37,481 nt of DNA from Xinfangfangia pollutisoli (GTDB taxonomy: Bacteria > Pseudomonadota > Alphaproteobacteria > Rhodobacterales > Rhodobacteraceae). The notes under the pieces were generated by a model. It searched no databases and was not told the DNA's origin. It saw only the letters and a program-made list of their open reading frames with translations. The stretch is taken from contig NZ_JAICBZ010000039.1 of assembly GCF_020179405.1 (NCBI RefSeq), positions 1 through 37,481 of the forward strand. The letters are read 5' to 3'. The translations under genes were made by a program, and so were the position numbers. Below, one piece after another: positions 23,732-31,393 of this stretch (position 1 is the first letter of the stretch; the number at the start of each line of letters is the position of its first letter).

Positions 23732-24250
23732 ATGACCCAGGACCACACGCCACGCAACCCCGTCGTCACGCTCGACGATCTGGACCTGTCGCCACAGACC
23801 CATGGCACCCGTTTTCATGCCGCCATGGCGGCCATCGCCGCCCCGCTGGGGGCCGGGCATCTGGGCGCGCGGCTGGTGGAAGTGCCACCGGGCAAGGCGG
23901 CCTGGCCTTTCCATGCCCATCACGCCAATGACGAGATCTTCGTCATTCTCGCGGGCACTGGTGAATTGCGCTTCGGCGCCGACCGTTACCCGGTCGCGGC
24001 GGGCATGGTGGCGGTCTGCCCCGCCGGCGGCGCCGAAACGGCCCATCAGCTGATCGCAACAGGCACCGCCCCCCTGCGCTATATCGCCGTCAGCACCATG
24101 CGCGAGCCCGAGGTGATGACCTATCCTGACAGCGGCAAGTTGACGGTCTTCGCAGGCGCCGCGCCCGGAGGTGACAAGGCAAGGCGTCGCGTCGCCGCCT
24201 CTTTCCGGGCCACGGATGCGGTCGATTACTGGGAGGGCGAAGAGGCATGA
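23732..24250 (+). CDS. Cupin-domain protein
   Basis: 172 residues. The cupin motif 1 is visible as PFHAHHANDEIFVILAGTGE (about 68-87), with His and Glu metal ligands, and GMVAVCPAGGAETAHQL (about 101-117) gives motif 2 with its His. It is a single-domain cupin with a C-terminal extension that starts near MREPEVMTYPDSGK, a style seen in proteins of unknown enzymatic role. GCAGGAGGG upstream of the start supports ATG 23732. It is divergent from the alpha/beta hydrolase gene. Confidence 0.88.
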   Translation: MTQDHTPRNPVVTLDDLDLSPQTHGTRFHAAMAAIAAPLGAGHLGARLVEVPPGKAAWPFHAHHANDEIFVILAGTGELRFGADRYPVAAGMVAVCPAGGAETAHQLIATGTAPLRYIAVSTMREPEVMTYPDSGKLTVFAGAAPGGDKARRRVAASFRATDAVDYWEGEEA

Positions 24251-24319
24251 GCCGGATCGCGTTCCGGTTCGACCTCGCGTCCAAATCCGCCTTTTCGCCG
24301 CGCTGCGGGCGGCCTGGCG

Positions 24320-24520
24320 TCAATCCCCGCGTTCTGGCTGGAAAATCTGCTCGATCGGCAAGGCGAAGAGGCCAGCCAGCCGAAAGGCCAGCGGCAGGCT
24401 GGGATCATAGCGCCCGCGTTCGAGCGCGTTGACCGTCTGCCGGGACACGTCAAGGCGCAGCGCCAGATCGGCTTGCGACCAGCCTTTCGCCTGGCGCAAT
24501 TCGCGGATCGCGTTCTTCAT
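24320..24520 (-). CDS. XRE-family HTH regulator (YozG-like)
   Basis: 66 residues made up almost only of an HTH: MKNAIRELRQAKGWSQADLA, then a recognition helix in VSRQTVNALERGRYDPSLPL and a short tail LFALPIEQIFQPE. This is the compact Cro/CI-type regulator usually found with a small multi-spanning membrane protein. It overlaps that membrane protein gene by 4 bases (ATGA), so the pair is translationally coupled. Autoregulation through the repeats at 24898-24959 is likely. Confidence 0.92.
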   Translation of the reverse strand: MKNAIRELRQAKGWSQADLALRLDVSRQTVNALERGRYDPSLPLAFRLAGLFALPIEQIFQPERGD

Positions 24521-24885
24521 CCGTAGCGCACACGGCCGATCAACACGCCCACGACCCAAAGCGACGCCATCAATGGCCAGACCACGAACATCGACAGGCG
24601 CGGCAAGCCGACCCCTTCGAGAAATCCATAGCCGAAGGTCACAAGCGCGGTGCCCGCGAACGCAAGTGCCAGAGCTTCGAACTGAAGTTTGCGTTGCAAC
24701 TCGTCCATCCGGCGAATGGTGCGGACGATGACGACACAGATAAAGACCGAAGGCAGCATCGGTGCCAGCGACAGCAGGATCCGCATCGGCTCGCTGGCCG
24801 TACCCCCGGCGAGCAGTCTCTGCGACAGGATCAGCATCGCCACATAGGCGATCAGTCCGATTGTCAAAGGTCCGAGCCACCGCAT
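24517..24885 (-). CDS. Small four-helix membrane protein, partner of the XRE regulator
   Basis: 122 residues with four predicted transmembrane helices at about 5-25, 36-56, 72-92 and 97-117, joined by the conserved cytoplasmic segment RTIRRMDELQRKLQFEALAL after helix 2. This segment and the following XRE gene are characteristic of a widespread, poorly characterised pair. The start at 24885 follows CGGAGACG at about 7 bases. A role as membrane signal or anti-regulator for the XRE protein is inferred from constant gene pairing, not shown. Confidence 0.88.
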   Translation of the reverse strand: MRWLGPLTIGLIAYVAMLILSQRLLAGGTASEPMRILLSLAPMLPSVFICVVIVRTIRRMDELQRKLQFEALALAFAGTALVTFGYGFLEGVGLPRLSMFVVWPLMASLWVVGVLIGRVRYG

Positions 24886-24897
24886 AGTCGTCTCCGC

Positions 24898-24959
24898 GTA
24901 AAGTTAGCTTTACATAGGACACTGGGAAGCGCGCACGACAATGTCAAGTAAGCTTTACA
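24898..24959 (-). promoter_or_regulatory. Promoter with two copies of a GTAAAGC-type operator for the membrane protein-XRE pair
   Basis: GTAAAGTTAGCTTTAC (24898-24913) is a perfect inverted repeat with 6-bp arms. AGCTTTACA recurs exactly at 24906-24914 and 24951-24959, 45 bases apart. Between them, read on the minus strand, is a consensus -35 TTGACA next to the distal copy; a -10 is not clear. The sites bracket the likely promoter, as expected for autorepression by the XRE protein. Confidence 0.55.
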
Positions 24960-24971
24960 ATCCGCAACCGC

Positions 24972-25439
24972 TCAGACCAGGTCGATCCGGTAGCGTTTCA
25001 CCGGATCAAGCGCGGCAATCCGGTCATAAAGGCGCTGCGCGGCAAGGTTTTCAGCGCCGGTTTCCCATTCGATGCGGCGCCAGCCCTGCCTGCGCCCCTC
25101 CTGAACCAGTCGCGCGACAAGGCGTTCCGCCAGCCCCTGACGGCGCGCGAAAGGCGCGATCCAGAGATCTTCCAGGATCGCGATCTGGGACGTGCTGAAG
25201 CTGTGCTGGCGAAGGACGACATGCGCCAGCCCGGCCGCCCGCCCCTGATAAAGGACCAGCCAGCCGAGAAGCGGCGCGGTCTGATCCATAAGGCGCTGCC
25301 AGATGACGGGCATGTCCGCGCGGGCCTGATCGGGCGCAGCGAAATGGTCCAGGTTTGCACGCCAAAGGCCCTCCCAAGCCGCGCGGTCGTGTTCCTCAAG
25401 TCGCCGGATGTCGACCGCAGCCGCTTCAATACGATTCAC
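24972..25439 (-). CDS. GNAT-family N-acetyltransferase
   Basis: 155 residues. GNAT motif A is ILEDLWIAPFARRQGLAERL (about 88-107), with the acetyl-CoA loop R-R-Q-G-L-A, and motif B is the later ENLAAQRLYDRIAA. The N-terminal IRRLEEHDRAAWEGLWRANL is typical of the family. The start is GTG 25439, directly after the LysR stop, with GGAG inside the end of the LysR gene, so the two are co-transcribed. The acceptor substrate is unknown. Confidence 0.9.
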   Translation of the reverse strand: MNRIEAAAVDIRRLEEHDRAAWEGLWRANLDHFAAPDQARADMPVIWQRLMDQTAPLLGWLVLYQGRAAGLAHVVLRQHSFSTSQIAILEDLWIAPFARRQGLAERLVARLVQEGRRQGWRRIEWETGAENLAAQRLYDRIAALDPVKRYRIDLV

Positions 25440-26381
25440 TCAATCTGCTCCCGGCTCGGGTTTCTTTTGCGCAAGGGCCCTTTCCCCGGCCGAAGCCTCG
25501 ACCATCCAGCGGCTCAGGTTGCGCACGCGACGGTCCCGGGCCAATGCCTCGGGATAGACGAGGAAATAGCCTCCGCCGGTATCAACCCAGTGCGAAAACA
25601 GCTGCGTCAACCGCCCGGCTCCGACGTCGAAGGCAGCGATTTCCGCACCCGCCAGCGCCACTCCTGCCCCGTCCATGGCCGCGCGCAGGGCAAGACCGGC
25701 GGAATCGACCATCATCACCGCCGCAGGCCGGATCGGCCCGCCCGGCAAGGTCGCATTCCATCGCGCGTAATTCTCTTTCCGATGCTGCGACAGAAACAGG
25801 GTCATGCGTGCGATCTGCGCCCGCATCTCGTCGGGGTCATCCTTGCCCAGGGTCGGCGCGCCGAACAGGCTCACGCTTTCTTCGAACAGCAGGTCCGCCT
25901 GCAGGTCGTCCCAGTGCCCCTGCCCGTGCCGCACCGCCGCATCGGCCACGCCGGCCGAAAGATCGACCGCGTCCTGTGTCGTGGATATCAGCAGATCGAA
26001 GCCGTTGCGTTCAAACGGGTAGCGCGTCAGCCGGGGCGAGAACCAATGCGCCGCGAAAGTCGGCAGCATCGACAGGCGCAAGGGGCCCGCGTTGCGATCC
26101 TGCCTGAGACCGCCGACCGCCTCGATGATCCGGGAGAAGCCCTCGGTCAGATCGGGCGCCAGTCTCGCGCCGGCCTTGGTCAGTTCCAGCGCCGGACCGA
26201 CCCGCCGCATCAAGGTCAGGCCCAGCGCATCCTCAAGCCCGCGCAGCTGGTGGCTGACGGCCGAAGGCGTGACGCCAAGTTCCAGCGCCGCCTCCTTGAT
26301 CGAAAGATGGCGCGCTGCCGCCTCGAAGGCGCGCAGGGCGTTCAAGGGCACGTTCAGCCGAAGGGGCGGGTGTTTATCCAT
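25440..26381 (-). CDS. LysR-family regulator, GcvA-like
   Basis: 313 residues. The N-terminus PLNALRAFEAAARHLSIKEA followed by ALELGVTPSAVSHQLRGLED is the GcvA-type HTH, continued by LTKAGARLAPDLTEGFSRI. The effector domain (about 95-300) includes GPLRLSMLPTFAAHWFSPRL. It is divergent from the class IV aminotransferase across 141 bases, so that gene is the likely target; GcvA-like proteins often control amino-acid metabolism. No clear dyad operator was seen in the gap. Confidence 0.92.
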   Translation of the reverse strand: MDKHPPLRLNVPLNALRAFEAAARHLSIKEAALELGVTPSAVSHQLRGLEDALGLTLMRRVGPALELTKAGARLAPDLTEGFSRIIEAVGGLRQDRNAGPLRLSMLPTFAAHWFSPRLTRYPFERNGFDLLISTTQDAVDLSAGVADAAVRHGQGHWDDLQADLLFEESVSLFGAPTLGKDDPDEMRAQIARMTLFLSQHRKENYARWNATLPGGPIRPAAVMMVDSAGLALRAAMDGAGVALAGAEIAAFDVGAGRLTQLFSHWVDTGGGYFLVYPEALARDRRVRNLSRWMVEASAGERALAQKKPEPGAD

Positions 26382-26522
26382 TGATCCTCACACGCGGACT
26401 ATCGCCGATATCCGGCGCCACGAGAACGCCGCTTTCTCATCAGCGCGTGAAAACTGCTCACTCGCCTGCCCGGCTTTTGCGCCCGAAGATCGTCCCACCA
26501 TTCGCGAAGAGGGAGAGCCCGA

Positions 26523-27425
26523 ATGCTGACCGAAGCCGTGCAGGCCCCGCGCGTCGATACGGCACGCCCCGTCTGGTTCGACGGGTCGCTTCTGCCTTCG
26601 GGTGAGGCAATGCTGCCTGTTCTGACGCATTCCCTGCACAATGGCGGCGCGGTCTTCGAGGGGATCCGCGCCTATGACGGCCGCCTGTTTCTAGGCAAAC
26701 GGCATTTCCGCCGCCTGCAGCGCTCGGCCGAGCTTCTCGGCTACACGCTGCCATGGCTGGTTGATGATCTTCAGGCCGCAGCCGAGGCCGTGCTTTGGGC
26801 TGGCGGATTGAAGGACGCCTATATTCGGCCGATCGCCTGGCGCGGCAGCGAAAGCGTTACGGTTTCCGCGCAGGGCTGCCGGGTCCATACCGCCATCGCT
26901 GCCTGGGACTGGCCGGTTGAAACCGCCCTTGAGGACGGGGCCGGCGGATTGCGCCTGGTTCTGTCGGATTGGCGCCGCCCCGCGCCCGACACGGCACCGA
27001 CGGCGTCGAAATGCTCGGGGCTTTACATGACCGGAACCCTGTCGCGCGCCGCAGCCGCCCGTAGCGGACATGACGATGCCCTCATGCTGGATATGGCAGG
27101 CCATGTGGCCGAAACCACGGTGACGAACATCGTCCTTGTCCGGGACGGCAGGCTTCTGTCGCCCCTTCCGACATGCTTTCTCGACAGCCTGACCAAGCGC
27201 CATGTCTTCGACCTTGCGCGGGACCTGGGCCTGTCGGTTCATGAAGGAACCGTCAGCCTTGACGATCTGGATGCGGCGGACGAGGTCTTCGTCACGGGCA
27301 CCTCGGTCGAGCTGCGCCCCGTGGTCGCGCTCGACCGCCCCGGCAAGCACAGCACTTGGCCCGTCGGGCGCATCACCACGGCGCTGCGCAAGGCGTTTCG
27401 CGCCTCGACCCGGGCTCAGGCGTAG
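26523..27425 (+). CDS. ilvE: Class IV PLP-dependent aminotransferase, branched-chain type
   Basis: 300 residues. LTHSLHNGGAVFEGIRAY (about 35-51) is the IlvE-type start. The PLP Lys is Lys163 in ASKCSGLYMTG and the cofactor Glu is Glu197 in GHVAETTVTN. TGTSVELRPVV near 260-270 closes the active site. Family members transaminate Leu, Ile and Val with 2-oxoglutarate; D-amino-acid or aromatic activity occurs in relatives, so the gene name is provisional. AGAGGGAGAG precedes ATG 26523. Its end overlaps the convergent TSUP gene by 10 bases. Confidence 0.85.
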   Translation: MLTEAVQAPRVDTARPVWFDGSLLPSGEAMLPVLTHSLHNGGAVFEGIRAYDGRLFLGKRHFRRLQRSAELLGYTLPWLVDDLQAAAEAVLWAGGLKDAYIRPIAWRGSESVTVSAQGCRVHTAIAAWDWPVETALEDGAGGLRLVLSDWRRPAPDTAPTASKCSGLYMTGTLSRAAAARSGHDDALMLDMAGHVAETTVTNIVLVRDGRLLSPLPTCFLDSLTKRHVFDLARDLGLSVHEGTVSLDDLDAADEVFVTGTSVELRPVVALDRPGKHSTWPVGRITTALRKAFRASTRAQA

Positions 27426-28155
27426 TGCCAGACCAGTACCAGGCCGAGACAGACGATCGCGCCGCGCAGGAATTTCGGCTTCACCCGGCGCGCCAGCCGG
27501 CCACCGATGACACCCCCAGCCGTCGCCCCCAGAAACACCAGGGCAGCCGGCCCCCAGGCGACCGCGCCGCCAAAGGCGAAGATCAGGACGGCGATACTGG
27601 TCGCAAGCGTCGCCAAGGCATTCTTGACCACGTTCAGCCGCTTCAGATCGTCGTCCCCCGTCACGGTCAGCAGCGCCAGCAGCAAGACCCCCAGCCCAGC
27701 GCCAAAGTAGCCGCCATAAAGCGCCACGACCGCCTCGGCGCATGCGGCGCTGACTGGCCCGATCGACACCCCGCGGCGGGCGAGCCAGCGGTTGAGCCAG
27801 GGCCCCGCCGCAAACAGCAGCGTCGCGAAAAGCAGCAGCCAGGGGACCAACTGCCGAAACAGCGCATCGCCCGACAGCAGCAACAGCCCGGCCCCCCCGC
27901 CGAGGCCAGCGCAAACACCGCGACGCGCCCGGGCCGCGCGATCAGTTCCTGCCGCAGCACCGCGCCTTCGCCGATCAGGCTGGCCGCATGGCCGGGCCAG
28001 ATCGCGACTGCGCTGGTCGCGCCCGCCGTCACCGGCGGCAGCCCCACGGCCAGCAGCGCCGGGAAGGTAAAAAACGTGCCTCCGCCCGCGATCGCATTGC
28101 ACAGCCCGCCCAGCAACCCCGCGCCCGCAAGCAGCGTCATTGTCCCTATATCCAT
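27416..28155 (-). pseudogene. TSUP (TauE/SafE) family permease, broken by a frameshift
   Basis: The N-terminal half starts at ATG 28155 (AGGAGGAG upstream) with LLGGLCNAIAGGGTFFTFPA and GATSAVAIWPGHAASLIG, the TSUP signature. It stays in one frame to ASAGGPG. The C-terminal half, from GGAGLLLLSGDALFRQLVPW to VLVWHYA, is in the next frame. The switch falls in a run of seven C (plus strand 27892-27898, G7 in the gene): one more G would restore a continuous permease of about 246 residues with eight helices. Both halves look otherwise intact, so this is either a recent mutation, a slippage tract or a sequencing error. TSUP permeases export sulfite, sulfoacetate or other organic acids. The gene is divergent from an AraC regulator. 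Confidence 0.8.
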
Positions 28156-28246
28156 CCGCTCCTCCTCCCTGCCCCCGCCCGATCCTGACGCCAGGGCTGG
28201 AAAAATGTGTCGCGCCGATGCCAGATGATCCCCCGGAGGTGCCAGC

Positions 28247-29011
28247 ATGCAGCGCGATGAGATCGGCGGTTTTGTCGAGGACGGAAGTCCGCTGATCGGC
28301 ACGGTCACCGGCTTTTCACCCGCGACCATGCCCAAGGCCCATGCGCATTGGCGTGGCCAGCTGGCCTGGTGCCCGGACCGACCGGTGACGGTCGAGACAG
28401 GACGCAGGCTGCATCTTCTCTCTCCCGGCATGGCGATCTGGCTTCCACCGACGCACCGCCACCGCATCCGGGCCGAGGGCGCGCGGCAATCGGTCAATCT
28501 CTACACCCGGCCCGGCGCGGCGCCGCTTCCCGGGGCCCCCACGCCCTTCCCGCTCGAGGCGCTGGAGGCTGAGCTTCTCCGCACCCTCGCCGCTGCCAGC
28601 CGCGCCGACCGGCAAGAGCCCGCCTTCGCCCGGCTGACCGCCGTGCTGTGGGACCGGCTTGCGCGCCCCGCCCCTGCGCCCACGCTGCCCCTGCCCGCCG
28701 ACCCGCGCCTGCGTCGGATCGCGCTGGCACATCTTGATGGGGCAGACTGTTCGCTCGACCACTGGGCCGCGGCACTGGCCCTGTCGCGGCGCAGCTTGCA
28801 ACGGCTCGTCCGTCGCGACACCGGGCAAAGCTGGGCCATCTGGATGCGAGACCTGCGGCTGGCCCGCGCGATTGCCCCGTTGATGGCGGGCAAAAGCGTG
28901 CAGCAGGCCGCCCATACGGCCGGCTACGCCAGCGCGAGCGGTCTTATCGCCGCCTTTCAGGCCGCCCATGGGATCACGCCCGGTCAGCTGCAGCGCCGGA
29001 TGAAGATCTGA
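28247..29011 (+). CDS. AraC-family transcriptional regulator
   Basis: 254 residues. The N-terminal part is a cupin-like ligand domain (HAHWRGQLAW near 32-41, SPGMAIWLPPTHRHRI near 58-73). The C-terminal double HTH includes CSLDHWAAALALSRRSLQRL (about 168-187) and SVQQAAHTAGYASASGLIAA followed by FQAAHGITP (about 220-248). This short AraC type often senses small molecules and regulates a divergent transporter; the TSUP permease, 91 bases away on the other strand, is the obvious target. CGGAGGTG precedes ATG 28247. Confidence 0.93.
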   Translation: MQRDEIGGFVEDGSPLIGTVTGFSPATMPKAHAHWRGQLAWCPDRPVTVETGRRLHLLSPGMAIWLPPTHRHRIRAEGARQSVNLYTRPGAAPLPGAPTPFPLEALEAELLRTLAAASRADRQEPAFARLTAVLWDRLARPAPAPTLPLPADPRLRRIALAHLDGADCSLDHWAAALALSRRSLQRLVRRDTGQSWAIWMRDLRLARAIAPLMAGKSVQQAAHTAGYASASGLIAAFQAAHGITPGQLQRRMKI

Positions 29012-29208
29012 GGTCATCCCACGCGCCGCTCTGTCGGCCGTCGCAGGGCGAACCCGTTCCAACTGCGCACCGCCGGCCGCAGGCTGGCGCCCCGTGCCGG
29101 TCGAGCCGGAATTCCGCCGCGCGCTTCCGCACCTTTGGGGGCCGGTCAGGGCGCGGGGCGGCAGGGCCGGCTGCGAAATTCGCTTGCCGTCATGCAGGTG
29201 TTACAAAT

Positions 29209-29242
29209 CTGACAGCCGACTGTCACCGAAGCCGCCTATCCC
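29209..29242 (+). promoter_or_regulatory. Pho box and -10 region of pstS
   Basis: CTGACAG (29209-29215) and CTGTCAC (29220-29226) are direct repeats separated by 4 bases, matching the Pho box pattern CTGTCAT-N4-CTGTCAT at 5 and 6 of 7 positions. TATCCC (29237-29242) begins 10 bases after the box, the usual place for a -10 in PhoB-activated promoters that lack a -35. Confidence 0.65.
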
Positions 29243-29286
29243 CTGCCGCAGGCCGACTCGCCGGCCAAGACACTCAGGAGTGATCC

Positions 29287-30339
29287 ATGAAATCCGTGAA
29301 ATTCACCGTCTCGGCCCTGGCCCTTGTCGCCGCCGCTTCGGCCGCCGAGGCCCGCGACCAGATCCAGATCACCGGCTCGTCGACCGTTCTGCCCTATGCC
29401 ACCATCGTCGCCGAAGCCTTTGGCGAGAATTTCGACTTCCCGACCCCGGTCGTTGAAGGCGGCGGTTCGGGTGCCGGCCGCAAGAAGCTGTGCGAAGGCG
29501 TGGGCGAGAACACCGTCGACATCGCCAATTCCTCGTCGCGCATCTCGCAATCGGATATCGACCTCTGCGCCAAGAACGGCGTGGCCGAGATCATGGAAGT
29601 GCGGATCGGCTATGACGGGATCGTCTTTGCCTCGGCCGCGAATGGCCCGGAATTCGCCTTCACCCCGGCCGATGTCTATGCCGCCCTGGGCGCCAAAGTG
29701 GTCAAGGACGGCGCGCTGGTCGACAATTCGGTGAAAAGCTGGGCCGATGTGAACGCAGCCCTGCCCGCCCAGGACATCCTGATGTTCATCCCCGGCACCA
29801 AGCACGGCACCCGCGAAGTTTTCGACCAGAAGGTGCTGGAAGCGGGCTGCAAGGAAACCGGCGCGCTGGACCTGTTCAAGGCGACCGCCGAGGGCAAGGA
29901 CGACAAGGAAAAGGAATCCGCCGCCAAGAAGATGTGCCTTGAGCTGCGCAAGGATGGCCGCTCGGTCGATATCGACGGCGACTATACCGAGACGCTGGCG
30001 CGTCTGGATGCCGACAAGAATGCGATCGGCGTCTTCGGTCTGGCCTTCTATCAGAACAACACCGACAAGCTGCGCGTCGCGACCATGTCGGGCGTGGTTC
30101 CCTCGACCGAGTCGATCGCCTCGGGCGACTATCCGGTGTCGCGTCCGCTGTATTTCTACGTGAAGAAGGCGCATCTGGGCGTGATCCCGGGCCTGAAGGA
30201 ATATATCGAATTCTTCGTCTCGGACGACATGGCCGGCCCGGAAGGCCCGCTGGCCGCCTATGGTCTGGTCTCGGACCCCGAGCTGAAGGCGACGCAAGAC
30301 ATGGTGGCCGCCGAAACCCCGATGGGCCCGCTGCAATAA
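29287..30339 (+). CDS. pstS: Phosphate ABC transporter substrate-binding protein
   Basis: 350 residues with a signal peptide ending SAAEARDQ (cleavage near residue 22). The start ITGSSTVLPYATIVAEAF and the phosphate-binding segments VEGGGSGAGRKKLCEG, IANSSSRIS and PGTKHGTREVF are those of the alphaproteobacterial PstS group. A Lys/Glu-rich insert (about 198-216) and four cysteines are present. AGGAG sits 6 bases before ATG 29287. No pstC, pstA, pstB or phoU follows; instead a strong terminator comes 27 bases after the stop, so it is a monocistronic pstS, possibly serving a permease encoded elsewhere. Confidence 0.93.
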   Translation: MKSVKFTVSALALVAAASAAEARDQIQITGSSTVLPYATIVAEAFGENFDFPTPVVEGGGSGAGRKKLCEGVGENTVDIANSSSRISQSDIDLCAKNGVAEIMEVRIGYDGIVFASAANGPEFAFTPADVYAALGAKVVKDGALVDNSVKSWADVNAALPAQDILMFIPGTKHGTREVFDQKVLEAGCKETGALDLFKATAEGKDDKEKESAAKKMCLELRKDGRSVDIDGDYTETLARLDADKNAIGVFGLAFYQNNTDKLRVATMSGVVPSTESIASGDYPVSRPLYFYVKKAHLGVIPGLKEYIEFFVSDDMAGPEGPLAAYGLVSDPELKATQDMVAAETPMGPLQ

Positions 30340-30365
30340 GCCTGTTCGGCTGACCGACTTCCGGG

Positions 30366-30392
30366 AAAGGGCGCCCTTGCGGCGCCCTTTTT
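30366..30392 (+). terminator. Intrinsic terminator of pstS
   Basis: A perfect 10-bp stem, AAAGGGCGCC (30366-30375) and GGCGCCCTTT (30381-30390), with a 5-base loop, running into a five-base T-run (30388-30392). It begins 27 bases after the pstS stop. This is the clearest intrinsic terminator in the window. Confidence 0.9.
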
Positions 30393-30436
30393 CGTGGGGT
30401 TGGGCCCTTTGCGTATCCCGAGACGGTGGTTTCCTC

Positions 30437-30522
30437 TGGCCTTTTGTTCTTCCCTGGCCTCCGGTTTTCGGTGGCCTCCGGTTTTCGCTGACCTCTGACT
30501 TTCCCCGGCCTCTGGTTTTCCC
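30437..30522. repeat. Imperfect 17-bp tandem repeat
   Basis: Four head-to-tail 17-base units occupy 30455-30522: units at 30455-30471 and 30472-30488 differ in one base (TGGCCTCCGGTTTTCG plus G or C), and units at 30489-30505 and 30506-30522 are diverged copies (TGACCTCTGACTTTCCC, CGGCCTCTGGTTTTCCC). A more degenerate copy precedes at 30437-30454. The 17-base period is not a multiple of 3, so it does not look coding. It lies in the 305-base gap between the pstS terminator and the end of the TetR gene. Apart from the terminator and these repeats, nothing else is evident in that gap. Confidence 0.8.
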
Positions 30523-30644
30523 TTTCCCGTCGCGCGTCAGGCTCCGCTCTGCGGCGCAGCCAGCCGACACTCGGTCTGTCCCCGGCGCGGCCGCCCCGTC
30601 TTCTGCCGTCGCAAGCCGCCCATCGCCCGCTGACGCGCGCCCGA

Positions 30645-31097
30645 TCAGCCCGGATCGCAAAGCGGCGCGGTCAAGGGGCTGGCGCGCATCACCGTGCCGC
30701 CCTGAGCCATGGCAGTCCCCCCAATCCGGCGGGTCCGCCTGTCGGGCTTCGGCGCCAGGCGCTGCCGGCGCTCGACCGCGACGCGCTGCAGGCATTGCGC
30801 CACCGCCACATCCTGCCGCGCCCAGTCCTGCAAGGCCCGCTCCAGCCCCGCCGGCGGCACATATCGCCGCCCCTCGCCCGCGCAGACCAGCGCGGCGAAG
30901 GCGCAATGCTCCCACCAATCCAGCAACGCATCGCGCCAGGCGCTGCGGTCGCGGAAATGCCAGTAGAACGAGCCTTTCGAGATGCCGATCTGCCGCGCCA
31001 CCGTCTCGACCCGCAGTGCGGCGGTGCCGCCCCGGGCAAGCGCGTCCAGCCCCGCTTCGATCCAGTCCTCGCGCCCGAATTGCCGGACCATCCGCAT
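30645..31097 (-). CDS. Short TetR/AcrR-family regulator
   Basis: 150 residues from ATG 31097, preceded by a GGGGG stretch; ATG 31091 is an alternative. The N-terminal TetR HTH is clear: REDWIEAGLDALARGGTAAL, then VETVARQIGISKGSFYWHF. The ligand-binding part (about 60-150) is short; most TetR proteins have about 190-210 residues. The tail is rich in Arg/Gly and ends without the usual final helices, so the C-terminus may be truncated or out of frame. It is divergent from surE, with a palindrome in between. Confidence 0.85.
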   Translation of the reverse strand: MRMVRQFGREDWIEAGLDALARGGTAALRVETVARQIGISKGSFYWHFRDRSAWRDALLDWWEHCAFAALVCAGEGRRYVPPAGLERALQDWARQDVAVAQCLQRVAVERRQRLAPKPDRRTRRIGGTAMAQGGTVMRASPLTAPLCDPG

Positions 31098-31246
31098 GTT
31101 TGCCCCCAAATCAGATGCCACAGAAACGCCCCGCCCGGACCGGCGCAAAATCCGGCCCGCGGCCTTTCCGTTCTGACAGCGCAAGCTTAGCGCCGGGTTA
31201 ATCGCCGCCGGCCAGGGCGCAAAAATCCGATCACCAACCATCGCAG

Positions 31247-31263
31247 CCGTATGGCCCATACGG
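31247..31263. promoter_or_regulatory. Perfect palindrome between tetR and surE
   Basis: CCGTATG (31247-31253) and CATACGG (31257-31263) form 7-bp arms around GCC, and a further half-site CGTATG lies at 31265-31270. It is 150 bases upstream of the TetR start and 131 upstream of surE. TetR proteins bind palindromes of about this size, so it is the best operator candidate in the gap. Two near-copies of GGCGCAAAA(A)TCCG also occur, starting at about 31142 and 31217. Confidence 0.45.
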
Positions 31264-31393
31264 GCGTATGCACCATTCGCCCGCAAACCGCGCCAAGTGC
31301 TGCGAAAGCCTTGCAATCCGGGCTGCGCGGCTTGATGCCTGCCCCTCGCTCGTCTAATCAGGATCGGGGCCAGACCGGCCCAGCGGGGACGGC

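Noticed and set aside
30437-30522. CRISPR-like array
   Set aside because: The units are 17 bases, directly adjacent and without spacers, and no cas gene is present; it is a simple tandem repeat.
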